Notes: generated from the letters alone by a model not told the origin. Positions 45,022-54,677 are shown, counted from the stretch's first letter. The stretch: DNA of 64,000 bases from Streptomyces sp. DHE7-1 (GCA_016432725.1 JACJDG010000003.1:7160001-7224000); one strand, 5' to 3'. Numbers and translations: made by a program.

Positions 45022-46371
45022 TCACACCGGCAGCAGCCGGGCGATCAGCGCGCCGAGCTGCCGGGCCGTGCGGCACTCGTGCATCTCGACGAGTTCGGCG
45101 TAGGCGGGCGCCGCCGAGTCGCCGGTGCCCCACTGGGCGCGCGGCTCGGGGTTCAGCCAGTGCACGCGCCGCGCCCGGCGGGCGAGTTCACGGACGGCGG
45201 GCAGATTCGGATCGCTCATGTTCGTCCGGGCGTCGCCGAGCACGAACACCGTCGTCCGGGGCCCGACCGCCGCGCCGTACCGCTCGGTGAACTCGCCGAG
45301 CGCGACGCCGTAGTCGCTGCTTCCGTGCCAGCCGGTGAGCGTGGCCTCGGCGCGGATACGGGCGCCGAGTCCGTCCGGGTCGGCCCGGCCGTGGGCGAGC
45401 AGCCCGGTCACCTCGTCGAGCCGGTTGACGAAGGCGAACACGCGGATCTTGCTGAACTGGTCGTGCAGGGCCTGCACCAGCAGCATCGTGAAGTCGGAGA
45501 ACCCCGACACGGAGCCCGACACGTCGCACAGCAGCACCAGTTCGGGCCGGACCGGACGGCGCCTGCGCAGCACCGGCCGCATCGGCACCCCGCCCGTGGA
45601 CAGCGAGGAGCGCAGCGTCCGGCGCAGATCGATCGTGCCGCGCGCGGCCCTGCGGCGGCGCGCGGCCAGCCGGGTCGCCAGCTTCCGCGCCAGCGGCCAC
45701 ACCACCCTGCGCAGTTCGGCGAGCTGGTCGCGGCGCGCGTACAGGAAGTCCACCCGGTCCGCGGTCGGGGCCACGGCCCGCCGGGCGATCTCGTCCCGTC
45801 CGCGCCGCTCGGCGACCCGGCGCCGGGCCTCGGCGCCGACCAGCCGCCGGAACACCTCGATCCGGCGCCTGATCTCGTCGTCCAGCAGCCGGTCCGCGAA
45901 CCCCGAGCCGCCGTCCCGGCCGCGTACGTCGGCCCGCACCCGGGCCAGCAGGGTCTGCGGCCGGAGCCGGTCGAGCGTCTGGTGCGCCGACCAGCCGTCC
46001 GACCCCGGTACGCCGCCGTACCCGCCGAAGCCGTCGACGGCCTCCGCGGCCAGCCGGCCCAGCAGCGCCCGGTCGTCTGCCGCCAGCGCCCGCGCGAGGC
46101 GGTCGCGCAGCTCCTCCCGGTCCGCGGGAGCCTGCTCCGGGCCACCCATGCCGCGGGGGAAGTACAGGTCGAAGACCGGGTCGAACACGGCCCGCTGGGC
46201 CGCGCCGTGCAGCAGAGTCGCCGCCAGCCCCTCCCGCAGCAGCTCCCGGTCGGTGAGGCCGAGGGCCTCGACGGCGCGGGCCGCGTCGACCGTCTCCCCG
46301 GTGCCGATCCGCACACCGTGCTCGCGCAGCGCGCCGACCAGCCCGGTGATCCGGCCCCCGACACCGGTCAC
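45022..46371 (-). CDS. VWA-domain CoxE-like protein
   Basis: 449 residues. The C-terminal VWA domain carries the MIDAS motif in LVLLCDVSGSVSGFSDFTML (DxSxS) and TTVFVLGDARTNMSDPN. The Arg-rich middle (RRAARGTIDLRRTLRSSLST) and N-terminal helical region are typical of CoxE/VWA partners of MoxR ATPases. Together they act as metal-dependent chaperones inserting cofactors or remodelling protein complexes; the client is unknown. The GTG start overlaps the stop of the MoxR gene (GTGA). Confidence 0.9.
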   Translation of the reverse strand: MTGVGGRITGLVGALREHGVRIGTGETVDAARAVEALGLTDRELLREGLAATLLHGAAQRAVFDPVFDLYFPRGMGGPEQAPADREELRDRLARALAADDRALLGRLAAEAVDGFGGYGGVPGSDGWSAHQTLDRLRPQTLLARVRADVRGRDGGSGFADRLLDDEIRRRIEVFRRLVGAEARRRVAERRGRDEIARRAVAPTADRVDFLYARRDQLAELRRVVWPLARKLATRLAARRRRAARGTIDLRRTLRSSLSTGGVPMRPVLRRRRPVRPELVLLCDVSGSVSGFSDFTMLLVQALHDQFSKIRVFAFVNRLDEVTGLLAHGRADPDGLGARIRAEATLTGWHGSSDYGVALGEFTERYGAAVGPRTTVFVLGDARTNMSDPNLPAVRELARRARRVHWLNPEPRAQWGTGDSAAPAYAELVEMHECRTARQLGALIARLLPV

Positions 46372-47294
46372 AGCGAGTCCAGGTCCAGCTTGGCCGCCGC
46401 CTTGAGCACGTCCTCCTGGTGCTTGAGGAGCACGCCCAGGGTGTCCCGTACGACGCTCTCGTCCAGCGTGTCCGCGCCCAGGGCCAGCAGGGTCCGCGCC
46501 CAGTCGACGGTCTCCGCGACCGACGGCACCTTGCGCAGGTCCATCGCGCGCAGCGCCCCGACCACCCGTACCACCGACTCGGTGAGCGCCGCGTGCAGCC
46601 CCGGCACCTGCAGCGTCACGATCCGCCGCTCCAGTTCCTCCTCCGGGAACCCGATGTGCAGGAACAGACAGCGGCGGCGCAGCGCCTCGGACAGCTCGCG
46701 GCCCGCGTTGGAGGTGAGCACGACGAAGGGGCGGCGGGTCGCGGTGACCGTGCCCAGTTCGGGGACAGTCACCTGGAAGTCGCTGAGCACCTCCAGCAGC
46801 AGGCCCTCCATCTCGACGTCGGCCTTGTCGATCTCGTCGATCAGCAGGACGGTCGGCTCCTCGCCGCGGATCGCGGTGAGCAGCGGACGGGGCAGCAGGA
46901 ACTCCTCGCTGAAGATGTCGGTGCGGGCCTCGTCCCAGCTCTCGCCGCGGCCCGCGCTGATCCGCAGGAGCTGCTTGGCGTGGTTCCACTCGTACAGGGC
47001 CCGGGACTCGTCGACGCCCTCGTAGCACTGCAGCCGGACCAGCCGGGCGGCGGCGACCTGGGCGACGGCCTTGGCCAGTTCGGTCTTGCCGACCCCCGCG
47101 GGGCCCTCCACCAGCAGCGGCTTGCCCAGCCGGGCGGCGAGGAAGGCGGTCGTGGCCACGGCGGGCGAGGCGAGGTACCCGGTCTCGGCGAGGCGGGCGG
47201 AGACGTCGTCGACGGACGTGAACAACGGGGCCTCCGGCAGGGTCGGGGAAGGGCGTCCGTCACTATCTAAGCGCTTGTTCAGCGCTCCTGTCAC
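46368..47294 (-). CDS. MoxR-family AAA+ ATPase
   Basis: About 308 residues. Walker A is LLVEGPAGVGKTELAKAVAQ, Walker B LLIDEIDKADVEMEGLLLEV, with sensor 1 VVLTSNAGRELSEALRRRCL and the arginine finger RRRC region. It pairs with the coupled VWA protein. The exact start is unsure: I chose GTG (VTGALNKRLD), and an earlier TTG at 47315 is also open; no strong ribosome site marks either. Usual CO-dehydrogenase neighbours are absent, so it should not be labelled CoxD. Confidence 0.87.
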   Translation of the reverse strand: MTGALNKRLDSDGRPSPTLPEAPLFTSVDDVSARLAETGYLASPAVATTAFLAARLGKPLLVEGPAGVGKTELAKAVAQVAAARLVRLQCYEGVDESRALYEWNHAKQLLRISAGRGESWDEARTDIFSEEFLLPRPLLTAIRGEEPTVLLIDEIDKADVEMEGLLLEVLSDFQVTVPELGTVTATRRPFVVLTSNAGRELSEALRRRCLFLHIGFPEEELERRIVTLQVPGLHAALTESVVRVVGALRAMDLRKVPSVAETVDWARTLLALGADTLDESVVRDTLGVLLKHQEDVLKAAAKLDLDSL

Positions 47295-47327
47295 GCGGTC
47301 CGGCCGCCCTGCCAACCCGGCCGGCGA

Positions 47328-47945
47328 TCAGCGGTGGCGCGAACGGGCCGCCGCGCTGTCGCCCCGGAAACGCTGGCCCATGGCGATCTCGTCGCCCACC
47401 ACCGACCAGACGGTCTCGTCGTCCTGGAAGGGGAGCGGGTCCACGTCGCTCGTCTCCTCCCGGACGCGGTCGACCTCGGCGTCCAGGCGCTCGAAGTCGG
47501 CCTCCTCGTCCTCTTCGTCGCCGCTGAAGGTGAACTCGTCGAGCAGACGCTGCAACCGAAGGGTGACGTGGACGAGGGAGGAGACGTCCGTGTGCAGCTC
47601 CCGCACCGTCTCCTCGTCGGGGTCGACGGCGTACACCCTGCCGGAGCCGGGGTCGAGGGCGAGGTGGGCGTTGAGCAGCCAGCCGATGACGGGCCACTCG
47701 CCCGCCCCTTCTTCGGCGTCCTCGAGGTCCTCGACGTCGACGACGTCCCGGACGAGGGGCAGCAGGCCGTCCTCCTCGTCGGGCTGACGCAGCAGCAGCG
47801 TCCTGGTGGGGGCGCCGACGGTCTGCAGCAGCCGGGCGCCCTCGGTGTCCGCGGCGGCGGGCGGGAAGGCGGTGGCGGGCACGGTCGCGATCCGGTCCTC
47901 GCCGAAGATGTCGACGAGTTCGCCGCGGGTGACGTCGAAAAGCAC
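47328..47945 (-). CDS. SUKH-4 family immunity protein
   Basis: 205 residues, soluble and acidic. It opens LVDIFGEDRIATVPATAFPP, with the RTLLLRQPDEEDGLLPL and GEWPVIGWLLNAHLALDPGS strands of SUKH-4 proteins, and an acidic segment FSGDEEDEEADFERLDAEVD. SUKH-4 proteins neutralise polymorphic toxins, especially deaminases and nucleases. The gene follows the ESX-type deaminase toxin gene on the same strand after 60 bases, so it is its expected cognate immunity. The family-level call is clear; the pairing is inferred from position. Confidence 0.8.
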   Translation of the reverse strand: MLFDVTRGELVDIFGEDRIATVPATAFPPAAADTEGARLLQTVGAPTRTLLLRQPDEEDGLLPLVRDVVDVEDLEDAEEGAGEWPVIGWLLNAHLALDPGSGRVYAVDPDEETVRELHTDVSSLVHVTLRLQRLLDEFTFSGDEEDEEADFERLDAEVDRVREETSDVDPLPFQDDETVWSVVGDEIAMGQRFRGDSAAARSRHR

Positions 47946-48005
47946 TTCCGGAACTCCGAACTCGGCGGCGCCGGGCGCCGTGGGATTCTTGGCCGACCCG
48001 CCCTG

Positions 48006-49691
48006 CTAGGGAAGGAACCTGCGGTCCGAGGGCGAGAGGTTCATCACGGTATCAGTGCGTCCACCGGCGGCACCGTGCTGGTCCCACTGGCCCTCCAGCC
48101 ACTGGACGTAGGCCCGGTGCTCCCGGTCCTTCTTGTACTTGCTCAGCTCCGTGCCGTCCGGCCCCTTCTCGGACTGGTCGTATTTCGCGCTGTGGGTGAC
48201 CTCGAGGTGGTCGGGGAACTCCCTTGCCAGGTATTTGTCGCACTTGGGATTCTTCTGGCAGGGCTCCCGTTCCGTGTAGAGGTGGCTGACGCTGTCCTCG
48301 TGGCCCTTCTTTATCAGCGGGTGCCCGATGGAGCGTTCGGAGTGCGCCTTGCCGCTCGCGCCGACCAGGATGAACCGGTTCCCCTTGCCGTCGTCGTAGA
48401 GCGCCGAGGCGTAGTTGCCGCCGGAGATGTAGGAGTCGGGGCGCTCGGAGCGGTTGGCGTAGCGGCCGAGCTGGGTGGCGCGGGCCAGCTCGGTGGAGCC
48501 GGGCGCGACCTTCTTGGAGTCGACCCGCCCGCCGTTGCCGGGCTTGTCCTTGCGCTGCTTCTCGTTCTTGTTGTTCCACGGGTACCAGGCCTTGTCGCCG
48601 AGTACCTGGTTCACTCCGGAGGAGTCGCCGTGGTGGACGGGACTGGTGGTCCCGTCGTGGTGCAGCTGGCGGATCGAACCGTCGTCGCTGAGAAGGTACA
48701 TGGGCGTGTCGCCGTCGCGCTTGACCTTCTTGACGTCGACCTTGTCGGCCTCGTCGCCGACGTCGTGGTCCTTGCGCTTCTGGTGCCGGGAGGCGGCCTT
48801 CACCCGCTCCGGGATGGTGTCGGCGACATGGTCGGTCACCTTCTTGGCGGCCTTCTCCATGCCGTCGATGGCGCCCTCGAGGATGCCGTCGAAGGCCTTC
48901 GTGAAGACGTCCTTGCCCTTGGTCTTGTAGAAGGAGTGCTTCGACTTGCCGAGGTGGATCCCGGACTGGCTGCCCATGTCGCTGCCGTGGGCGGAGACCT
49001 TGCCGGCGCCGTCCTCGAACTCGACGTGGTCGATGACCGTCTTCTTGCCCCCGCTGCCCGAGCCGTCGGTGTCGCCCGCGGACGCCAGCTGCATACCGCC
49101 CGGCTTGTCACCGGGGTTGAAGGCTCCCTCGGCGAGGTCGAGGACCATGTCGGAGACGAGCTCCTGGAGTTTGCCGGTGACGGGCTCGGTGACCTTCGCG
49201 ATGAGCGCGTCGACGATCTGGTCGACCGCCTCGTCGATCAGCCGCTTCACGATGGTGCGCATCAGCGCGATCTCACCGGCGGCGACCGCGGCGGAGATGC
49301 CCAGGGTCACCGGGGCGGCGGCGAGTTCGGCGACGATGGTGCCGGCGAGCACGCCGAGTTCGACGCCCGCCTTGACCTTCATGCCGCGGATGATCTGGCC
49401 GACGCCGTCACAGGCGTCCGCGAACAGCCGTGCCACCTCGGGGATCTTCTCCAGGTGACGGGTCTTCACGTGCGACCAGTGCTTCTGCATGGAGTCGACG
49501 GCCCAGCCCTCGGAGGAGGACAGGATGCGGCTCACGGCCTTGTGCGCCTCACCGCCGTGGCCCTCGAACTGCTCGGCGAAGTCCCGCATGGACGTCGCCA
49601 TCTCGAAGTAGTCGTCCTCGTCGACATTGGGCCAGTTGACCCCGATGAGGTCGAGTGCCTCATCGATGATGCTCGGCAGTACCAGACCCAT
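48006..49691 (-). CDS. Polymorphic toxin: ESX-like N terminus with C-terminal nucleic-acid/nucleotide deaminase domain
   Basis: 561 residues. The N-terminal ~100 residues are helical and WXG100/CpnT-like (EGHGGEAHKAVSRILSSSEG, then DSMQKHWSHVKTRHLEK). A helical segment of Val/Ala/Ile-rich sequence (about 105-190) may insert in membranes. A long Lys/Asp-rich linker leads to the C-terminal deaminase: YASALYDDGKGNRFILVGAS, the HxE motif in KAHSERSIGHPLI, and a zinc-binding LYTEREPCQKNPKCDKYLAR (P-C-x5-C). This fits the XOO_2897-type deaminase family. Such proteins leave by type VII secretion and edit bases or nucleotides in rivals. Base composition is lower in GC than its neighbours, as in many toxins. 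Confidence 0.82.
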   Translation of the reverse strand: MGLVLPSIIDEALDLIGVNWPNVDEDDYFEMATSMRDFAEQFEGHGGEAHKAVSRILSSSEGWAVDSMQKHWSHVKTRHLEKIPEVARLFADACDGVGQIIRGMKVKAGVELGVLAGTIVAELAAAPVTLGISAAVAAGEIALMRTIVKRLIDEAVDQIVDALIAKVTEPVTGKLQELVSDMVLDLAEGAFNPGDKPGGMQLASAGDTDGSGSGGKKTVIDHVEFEDGAGKVSAHGSDMGSQSGIHLGKSKHSFYKTKGKDVFTKAFDGILEGAIDGMEKAAKKVTDHVADTIPERVKAASRHQKRKDHDVGDEADKVDVKKVKRDGDTPMYLLSDDGSIRQLHHDGTTSPVHHGDSSGVNQVLGDKAWYPWNNKNEKQRKDKPGNGGRVDSKKVAPGSTELARATQLGRYANRSERPDSYISGGNYASALYDDGKGNRFILVGASGKAHSERSIGHPLIKKGHEDSVSHLYTEREPCQKNPKCDKYLAREFPDHLEVTHSAKYDQSEKGPDGTELSKYKKDREHRAYVQWLEGQWDQHGAAGGRTDTVMNLSPSDRRFLP

Positions 49692-49726
49692 GGCCGCGTG
49701 CTCCGTCCCCGTCGACTACTGGCTCA

Positions 49727-49749
49727 CCTGCACCCAGCTAACGTGCAGG
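49727..49749. promoter_or_regulatory. Short inverted repeat upstream of the toxin gene
   Basis: CCTGCAC (49727-49733) and GTGCAGG (49743-49749) are reverse complements, and a third related AGGTGCAC occurs at about 49755. They sit 36-65 bases before the toxin ATG in an AT-richer stretch that probably holds its promoter. Confidence 0.35.
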
Positions 49750-49885
49750 TTGTCAGGTGCACAAGAGTAAACCGACCGCGTCACGGTTATGTGACAAGAG
49801 TTCCATCTGACGATGACGGCGGGGGAGTTGGCCGGGCCCGCACGGGAGACGGAGTACGACGGATCGCAACGGCGAACGCCGGCCG

Positions 49886-51564
49886 TCACCGCCCCCGCAA
49901 CCGCACCAGTGCCTCGTCCGTCCCCACCACCAGGTCCCCGTCCGTCGTGAAGGCGAGGGCGTTGGCCTGGCTGCCGGGGCGGAAGGTACGCAGCCGGTCG
50001 TCGTCCAGGACCCGGTGCTCGACGAGGCCGTCGGCCCAGGCGATCGCGAGGACGAGTCCGGCGCCGGCCGTCGCCACCGCCACGGCGTTGACGGCGCAGT
50101 CGCGCGCGGCCACCGGTTCCGGCATGGGGTCGGTGTGAGGGGCCCAGGCCCGTACCGTGCCGTCGGCGCCGCCCGTGTACAGCAGCAGGACGGTGTCCCC
50201 GCCGCGGAGACGGGCAGGGCGGTCCCGGCGACCGCGGTGACGCGCCCCCGGTGCAGCGCGGACGTGCGCGGCTCGGCGCCGGCGGTCACCACGTGCACCG
50301 TTCCGGCGGCGTCACCGAGGACGACCCGGTCCCCGGCACCGGTCAGCGCGGTGAACGTCACCCGCTGACGCCGTGCGTACTCCTGGACGGCTTCGAGGAC
50401 CCCGCTCCGCTCGGACGGGCCGTCGTCGAGCAGGGCCGCGAGCCCCTTGGGCCCCGGGGACTCGGCGGCGCGCTGGGTGTGCAGGAGGCCGTACTCGTCG
50501 AGGACGATGACCATGCCGTCGCCGTGCTCGGCCATGGCGCGGGCGCCGGGCGCGGAGTGCGGGAGGCGTCCGGTGGAGTGGGCGCTCTCGGCGTCCAGGA
50601 CGCGCACGCTGCCCTGGTGGTCGGCGACGACGAGCTGCCCCGCCAGGGGGCCGGTGCCGGCCACCAGGGACCGGACCGGGCCGGGCCACGGCGGGGTGAC
50701 GTCGCCGCGCACCCGGTGCCAGACCAGGGTCCACGAGGCCTCCCGGGCAAGGGAGTCGAGGGCGGCGGGCAGTCGCGGATCACCGGCGTCACCGAGGGCG
50801 GCGAGCAGGACCAGGGCGCGTTCGGCGGGCGGCTGCTCCCGGGTCAGGGAGGCGCCGGCCCGCAGCCAGGCGGCGCGCAGTCCGCCGTGGCTCTCCCCGG
50901 AGCGCTCGTACGCGGTGGTCACGCTCCACGGGTCGGCGGCGCAGACCGACGCGGGATCGTCCAGGTCGAACGCTTCCTCCGGTTCCGCGTCCTGTGCCGC
51001 GGGCCCGGCGGGGTGGGCCGCGTCCCAGGACTCACGGCGGGCCTCGTCGGTCCACCGGGGCTCGTCCAGGTCCATACGGGCGCAGGGTCCGGCGGTGAGC
51101 GCCCGCGCCCATTCCGTACCGGAGCGGACCTCGACGAGTACCCGGACGTGCTCCAGCGAGGCGAGGTCCAGGGCGAGTTCGACGAGGGAGCCGGGCTGGT
51201 CGGCGGAGTGCAGTCCGGGCAGCGCGACAACGGTGCGGCGCCGGTCCGCGTCGAGCGCGGCCAGCAGGTCGCCCGGGGAGCGCGCGGCGATCGACAGCTG
51301 TTCGCCGAGCATCCAGGCGGCCGTGGTCGCGGTCTGGCCGGGCAGCGGCACGAAGCCGTGGACACGGCGTTCGGCCGGGGTGCCGGGCCGGGTGCCGTGG
51401 CCGATCAGCCAGGCGAGCAGCCGCGACTTGCCGCTGCCCTCGGCGCCGGTGATCACGGCGAGGCCGGGGGCGTGGGGGTCGCGGAGCCAGGAGAGCAGGG
51501 CGGCCGCGGCGGGCTCCCGCCCGGAGGCGGGCCGGGACCAGCGTGCGGCGGGATCGGCGGTCAT
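49886..51564 (-). CDS. P-loop NTPase with C-terminal beta-propeller-like repeats (one-base frameshift)
   Basis: About 559 residues restored. Walker A is AVITGAEGSGKSRLLAWLIG near residue 45, followed by an NTPase core with VVALPGLHSADQPG (Walker B region uncertain). From about residue 290 come WD/propeller-like repeats: GQLVVADHQGSVRVLDAESA, VTFTALTGAGDRVVLGDAAG, DGLVEHRVLDDDRLRTFRPG. The frame breaks near 50197-50205; one extra base gives SAGGDTVLLLYTGGADGTVR. It follows the SUKH-deaminase fusion gene on the same strand and precedes the toxin gene by 195 bases. Its link to the toxin system is positional. Start MTADPAARW is chosen; an ATG 8 codons earlier is possible. Confidence 0.7.
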
Positions 51565-51600
51565 GAACCCGCCCCCGCCGCCGGGCATCCGGACGGCGCG

Positions 51601-52469
51601 TCACTGCCCGGCCTGCCGCGCGGCGTGGGTGATGAGTTCCTTCAGACCCTCCTCGCGGGACTCCGCGGTGTCGCCGTAGTCGAAGCTGTGCGTGAACTCG
51701 GCGTGCGGGAGGACGGCCTGGAGCCAGGCGGCGCAGTAGTGGCCCGGCATCATGCACGGTTCGAGTTCGCAGTAGACACGGCGGACCTGCTCGGGCTCCA
51801 CCCGGCGGAGGCGAGCTGCTGCCACAGCTGCTCCTCGGGGTGCGGACGGCCGGGGCCCGCCTGGGCGGTGACGATCTTCTTGGTGCCGTCCTCGTCGACG
51901 TACTCGAAGGCCGAGGAGAAGGGGAAGTTGAGGGTGTGGCGGACGTCGTCGAGCACCCGCGACCACCAGTTCTCCCGGTCGGCCACGGCCTCCGGGTCGA
52001 TCTGCCGGATCTCCCGGACCAGCGCGGCGAACGCCTCGGCGGCGGACTGGAGTCCGTCGGAGGCGGCGATCACCGGGAGGGCGCGGTCCAGCGCGGCGGC
52101 GCAGTGCGTGAAGGCGGCCACGTCCGAGTTGACGGACAGGGCGGCCTCGCCGCGACCGAGGAAGAGGGCCTGTACGGAGCCGTCGGTGCGGACGCACAGG
52201 TGCGCCAGCCGGTCGGTGCCGATGCGCACCCACTCCGCCCAGTCGCCCTGCAGGGCGACGCCGCGGTGGCCGGTGAACATCCCGAGCGTGGGCCCGTCGG
52301 TGTCGTCCGCGGCGATGAAGTACGGTCCGACGTGCAGCGGCACACCGACCTGCGCGAGGTGGGCGCGGGCCGAGGCCGGCACGGTTCCGTACGAGGCGGG
52401 CACGCTGATGCGGCGCAGCCCCTGGGGGCCGAACTGCGCGACGGCGGGGTCCGAGGGGAGCTCGGGCAT
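51601..52469 (-). CDS. SUKH-4-like domain fused to a deaminase domain (one-base frameshift)
   Basis: About 289 residues restored. The N-terminal half resembles SUKH-4 immunity proteins (ISVPASYGTVPASARAHLAQ, PYFIAADDTDGPTLGMFTGH). The C-terminal third resembles the XOO_2897-type deaminase: FEYVDEDGTKKIVTAQAG, HxE in GRPHPEEQLWQQ, then RRVYCELEPCMMPGHYCAAW (P-C-x6-C) and AEFTHSFDYGDTAESREEGL. The frame breaks in the CCC run at 51800-51802; one extra base gives ASAGVEPEQVRRVYCELEPC. It leads the operon containing the NTPase gene. No secretion signal is seen, so it may act inside the cell, as a regulator, decoy or a specific deaminase. Confidence 0.7.
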
Positions 52470-52557
52470 CACAGACCTCTCACGGTGGCGGGCTTACCGG
52501 CTCCACCCTATGCGCAGTCCGGTGTTCCCACGGCGGAGACCCCGACGCCGACGCCGG

Positions 52558-53205
52558 TCATGTCCCGCTCATCAGCACCACTTCCAGGGTGCGCGGCCCG
52601 TGCACCCCCTCCACCCGGTCGAGTTCGATGTCGCTGGTCGCGGACGGACCGGAGATCCAGGTCAGCGGGCGGGCGGGATCCAGGCGGCCGAGGGCCTGCG
52701 GGACGGAGGCGACCACCTGGTCCGGGACGCGCACCACGCAGATGTGGTGGTCGGGGATCAGGGTGATGCGGCGCCTGCCCTGGTCGGGGGAGCCGTCCAG
52801 GACGAGGGTGCCGGTCTCGGCGATCGCGACCGCGCAGCCGGTGACGACGCTGTCCACCCGGTCGAGTTCACGCGCCGTGCTCGCGGCACGGTCGTGGACT
52901 CGGGTGGGGCCGGCCGCCGCCAGCCACCCGGGAGGCAGCCCCGGCGGCACGAGCACCCGCTCGGACCCTCGTGCGGCGAGCAGCCGCGCGAGCAGCTCCG
53001 GCAGGTCCCCGGCCTCCGTGCGGTGCACGACCGCCCGGTAGTCCGCCAGGTTCTCGGCCAGCAGCTCCACGGTCTGCCCGGCCGTACGGTCGCCGTGCTC
53101 GCGCAGATAGGCCCGCGCCACCGCCTCCTCGTACGGCCGCTCGTCCGCGGGCAGGTCTGCGAGCGCCCGCCGCACCCGGCCCAGGCTCCGTTCCCTGCCG
53201 CTCAC
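52558..53205 (-). CDS. lutC: Lactate utilization protein C (LUD domain)
   Basis: 215 residues of the LUD (DUF162) family: LAENLADYRAVVHRTEAGDL, then TGCAVAIAETGTLVLDGSPD, ITLIPDHHICVVRVPDQVVA and WISGPSATSDIELDRVEGVH. LutC works with LutA and LutB to oxidise L-lactate to pyruvate. The GTG start overlaps the LutB stop (GTGA). It is the last gene of the lut operon. Confidence 0.9.
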   Translation of the reverse strand: MSGRERSLGRVRRALADLPADERPYEEAVARAYLREHGDRTAGQTVELLAENLADYRAVVHRTEAGDLPELLARLLAARGSERVLVPPGLPPGWLAAAGPTRVHDRAASTARELDRVDSVVTGCAVAIAETGTLVLDGSPDQGRRRITLIPDHHICVVRVPDQVVASVPQALGRLDPARPLTWISGPSATSDIELDRVEGVHGPRTLEVVLMSGT

Positions 53206-54677
53206 TTCGCCGTGTCCTTCCCGCCGTTCGTACGCTGCCACCAGTCCCGGAACGGCTCCGCCGGCACGGCCGGCAGATCCCGGGTCCCGCTCCAGGCCCG
53301 TCCCGGACCCGGCAGGGTGCGCGGATGCAGCCGGCGGGTGCGGGAGGCGAGCCGCTGCCCGGCGCGCAGCGCGCCCGGACGCGCGAACGCCCAGCGCGCG
53401 GCCCGCATCGCCGCCCGCTCGGCGGCATGGCCCCGGGACGGTCTCAGCACCACCTTGTTGCCCTCCCGGACCGCCTGTCCGCCCTGCGCGACCCGCTCCC
53501 GCAGATGCACCAGCACCTCCGGGATGTCGATGGCGACCGGGCACACCTCGTAGCAGGCCCCGCACAACGAGGACGCGTACGGCAGGGAGGCGTCGATCTC
53601 GCTGCCGGTACCGCGCAGTTGGGGCTGAGGATGGCCCCGATCGGGCCCGGGTACACCGAGCCGTAGGCGTGGCCGCCGGCCCGCTCGTACACCGGGCACA
53701 CGTTCAGGCAGGCCGAGCAGCGGATGCAGCGCAGCGCCTGCCGGCCGACCTCGTCGGCGAGGGTGTCGGTGCGGCCGTTGTCGAGCAGGACCAGATGGAA
53801 GGTGTCCGGGCCGTCCTCGCCGGTGGTGCCGGTCCACATCGAGGTGTACGGGTTCATCCGCTCGGCCGTCGAGGAGCGGGGCAGCGTCTGCAGGAAGACC
53901 TCCAGGTCCCGCCAGGCCGGCACGATCTTCTCGATGCCGACGACCGAGATCAGCGTCTCGGGCAGGGTCAGGCACATCCGCCCGTTGCCCTCGGACTCCA
54001 CGACCACCAGCGTGCCGGTCTCGGCGACCATGAAGTTGGCGCCGGAGACGCCGACCTTCGCCCGCAGGAACTTCTCCCGCAGGTGCAGCCGCGCGGCCTC
54101 GGCGAGTTCGGCGGGGGAGTCGCTCAGGCCCTCGGGGCGGGGCGGCCCCCCCGGCCATCTCGGCGCGGAAGATGTCCCTGATCTCGCCCCGGTTGCGGTG
54201 GATGGCGGGGACCAGGATGTGCGAGGGCCGGTCCTCGGCCAACTGCACGATGAGCTCGGCGAGATCGGTCTCGTAGGCGCGGATGCCCGCGGCCTCGAGG
54301 GCCTCGTTGAGCCCGATCTCCTGCGTGGCCATCGACTTGACCTTCACGACCTCCGACTCGCCGGTCGCCCTGACCAGTCCGGTGACGATCCGGTTGGCCT
54401 CGTCGGCGTCGGCGGCCCAGTGGACCGTACCGCCCGCCGCCGTCACCGCCTCCTCCAACTGGACCAGATACCGGTCCAGATGGCGCAGGGTGTGATCCTT
54501 GATCCGCCGGCCCGCCTCCCGGAGCTCCGCCCAGTCGGACACCTCGGCGACCGCCCTGGCCCGCTTGGCCCGGATGGTGTGGGTGGCGTGACGCAGATTG
54601 CCGCGCAGCGTGGGGTTGCCGACGGCCTCCCGCGCGGCCTCGGGGAAGGCCGGCATGCCCAGGTGGGTCGCGCTCAT
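53202..54677 (-). CDS. lutB: Lactate utilization iron-sulfur protein B (two frameshifts)
   Basis: About 491 residues restored. An N-terminal LUD domain (VVKVKSMATQEIGLNEALEA, LTLPETLISVVGIEKIVPAW) is followed by a twin [4Fe-4S] ferredoxin domain with CIRCSACLNVCPVYERAGG and SLCGACYEVCPVAIDIPEVL. It carries electrons from lactate oxidation to the chain. Two indels interrupt it: one extra base in the C run at 54146-54152 (the only clear insertion in the window), which shifts the frame at MAGG, and one missing base in the G run at 53621-53624, after which SPQLRGTGSEIDASLPYASS returns to the first frame. The ATG overlaps the LutA stop. Confidence 0.88.
   Translation of the reverse strand: MSATHLGMPAFPEAAREAVGNPTLRGNLRHATHTIRAKRARAVAEVSDWAELREAGRRIKDHTLRHLDRYLVQLEEAVTAAGGTVHWAADADEANRIVTGLVRATGESEVVKVKSMATQEIGLNEALEAAGIRAYETDLAELIVQLAEDRPSHILVPAIHRNRGEIRDIFRAEMAGGAAPPRGPERLPRRTRRGRAAAPAGEVPAGEGRRLRRQLHGRRDRHAGGRGVRGQRADVPDPARDADLGRRHREDRAGLAGPGGLPADAAPLLDGRADEPVHLDVDRHHRRGRPGHLPSGPARQRPHRHPRRRGRPAGAALHPLLGLPERVPGVRAGRRPRLRLGVPGPDRGHPQPQLRGTGSEIDASLPYASSLCGACYEVCPVAIDIPEVLVHLRERVAQGGQAVREGNKVVLRPSRGHAAERAAMRAARWAFARPGALRAGQRLASRTRRLHPRTLPGPGRAWSGTRDLPAVPAEPFRDWWQRTNGGKDTAK

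Noticed and set aside
46368..47294. Calling the MoxR/VWA pair coxD/coxE of CO dehydrogenase
   Set aside because: No coxMSL or molybdenum hydroxylase gene is nearby; family-level names are safer.
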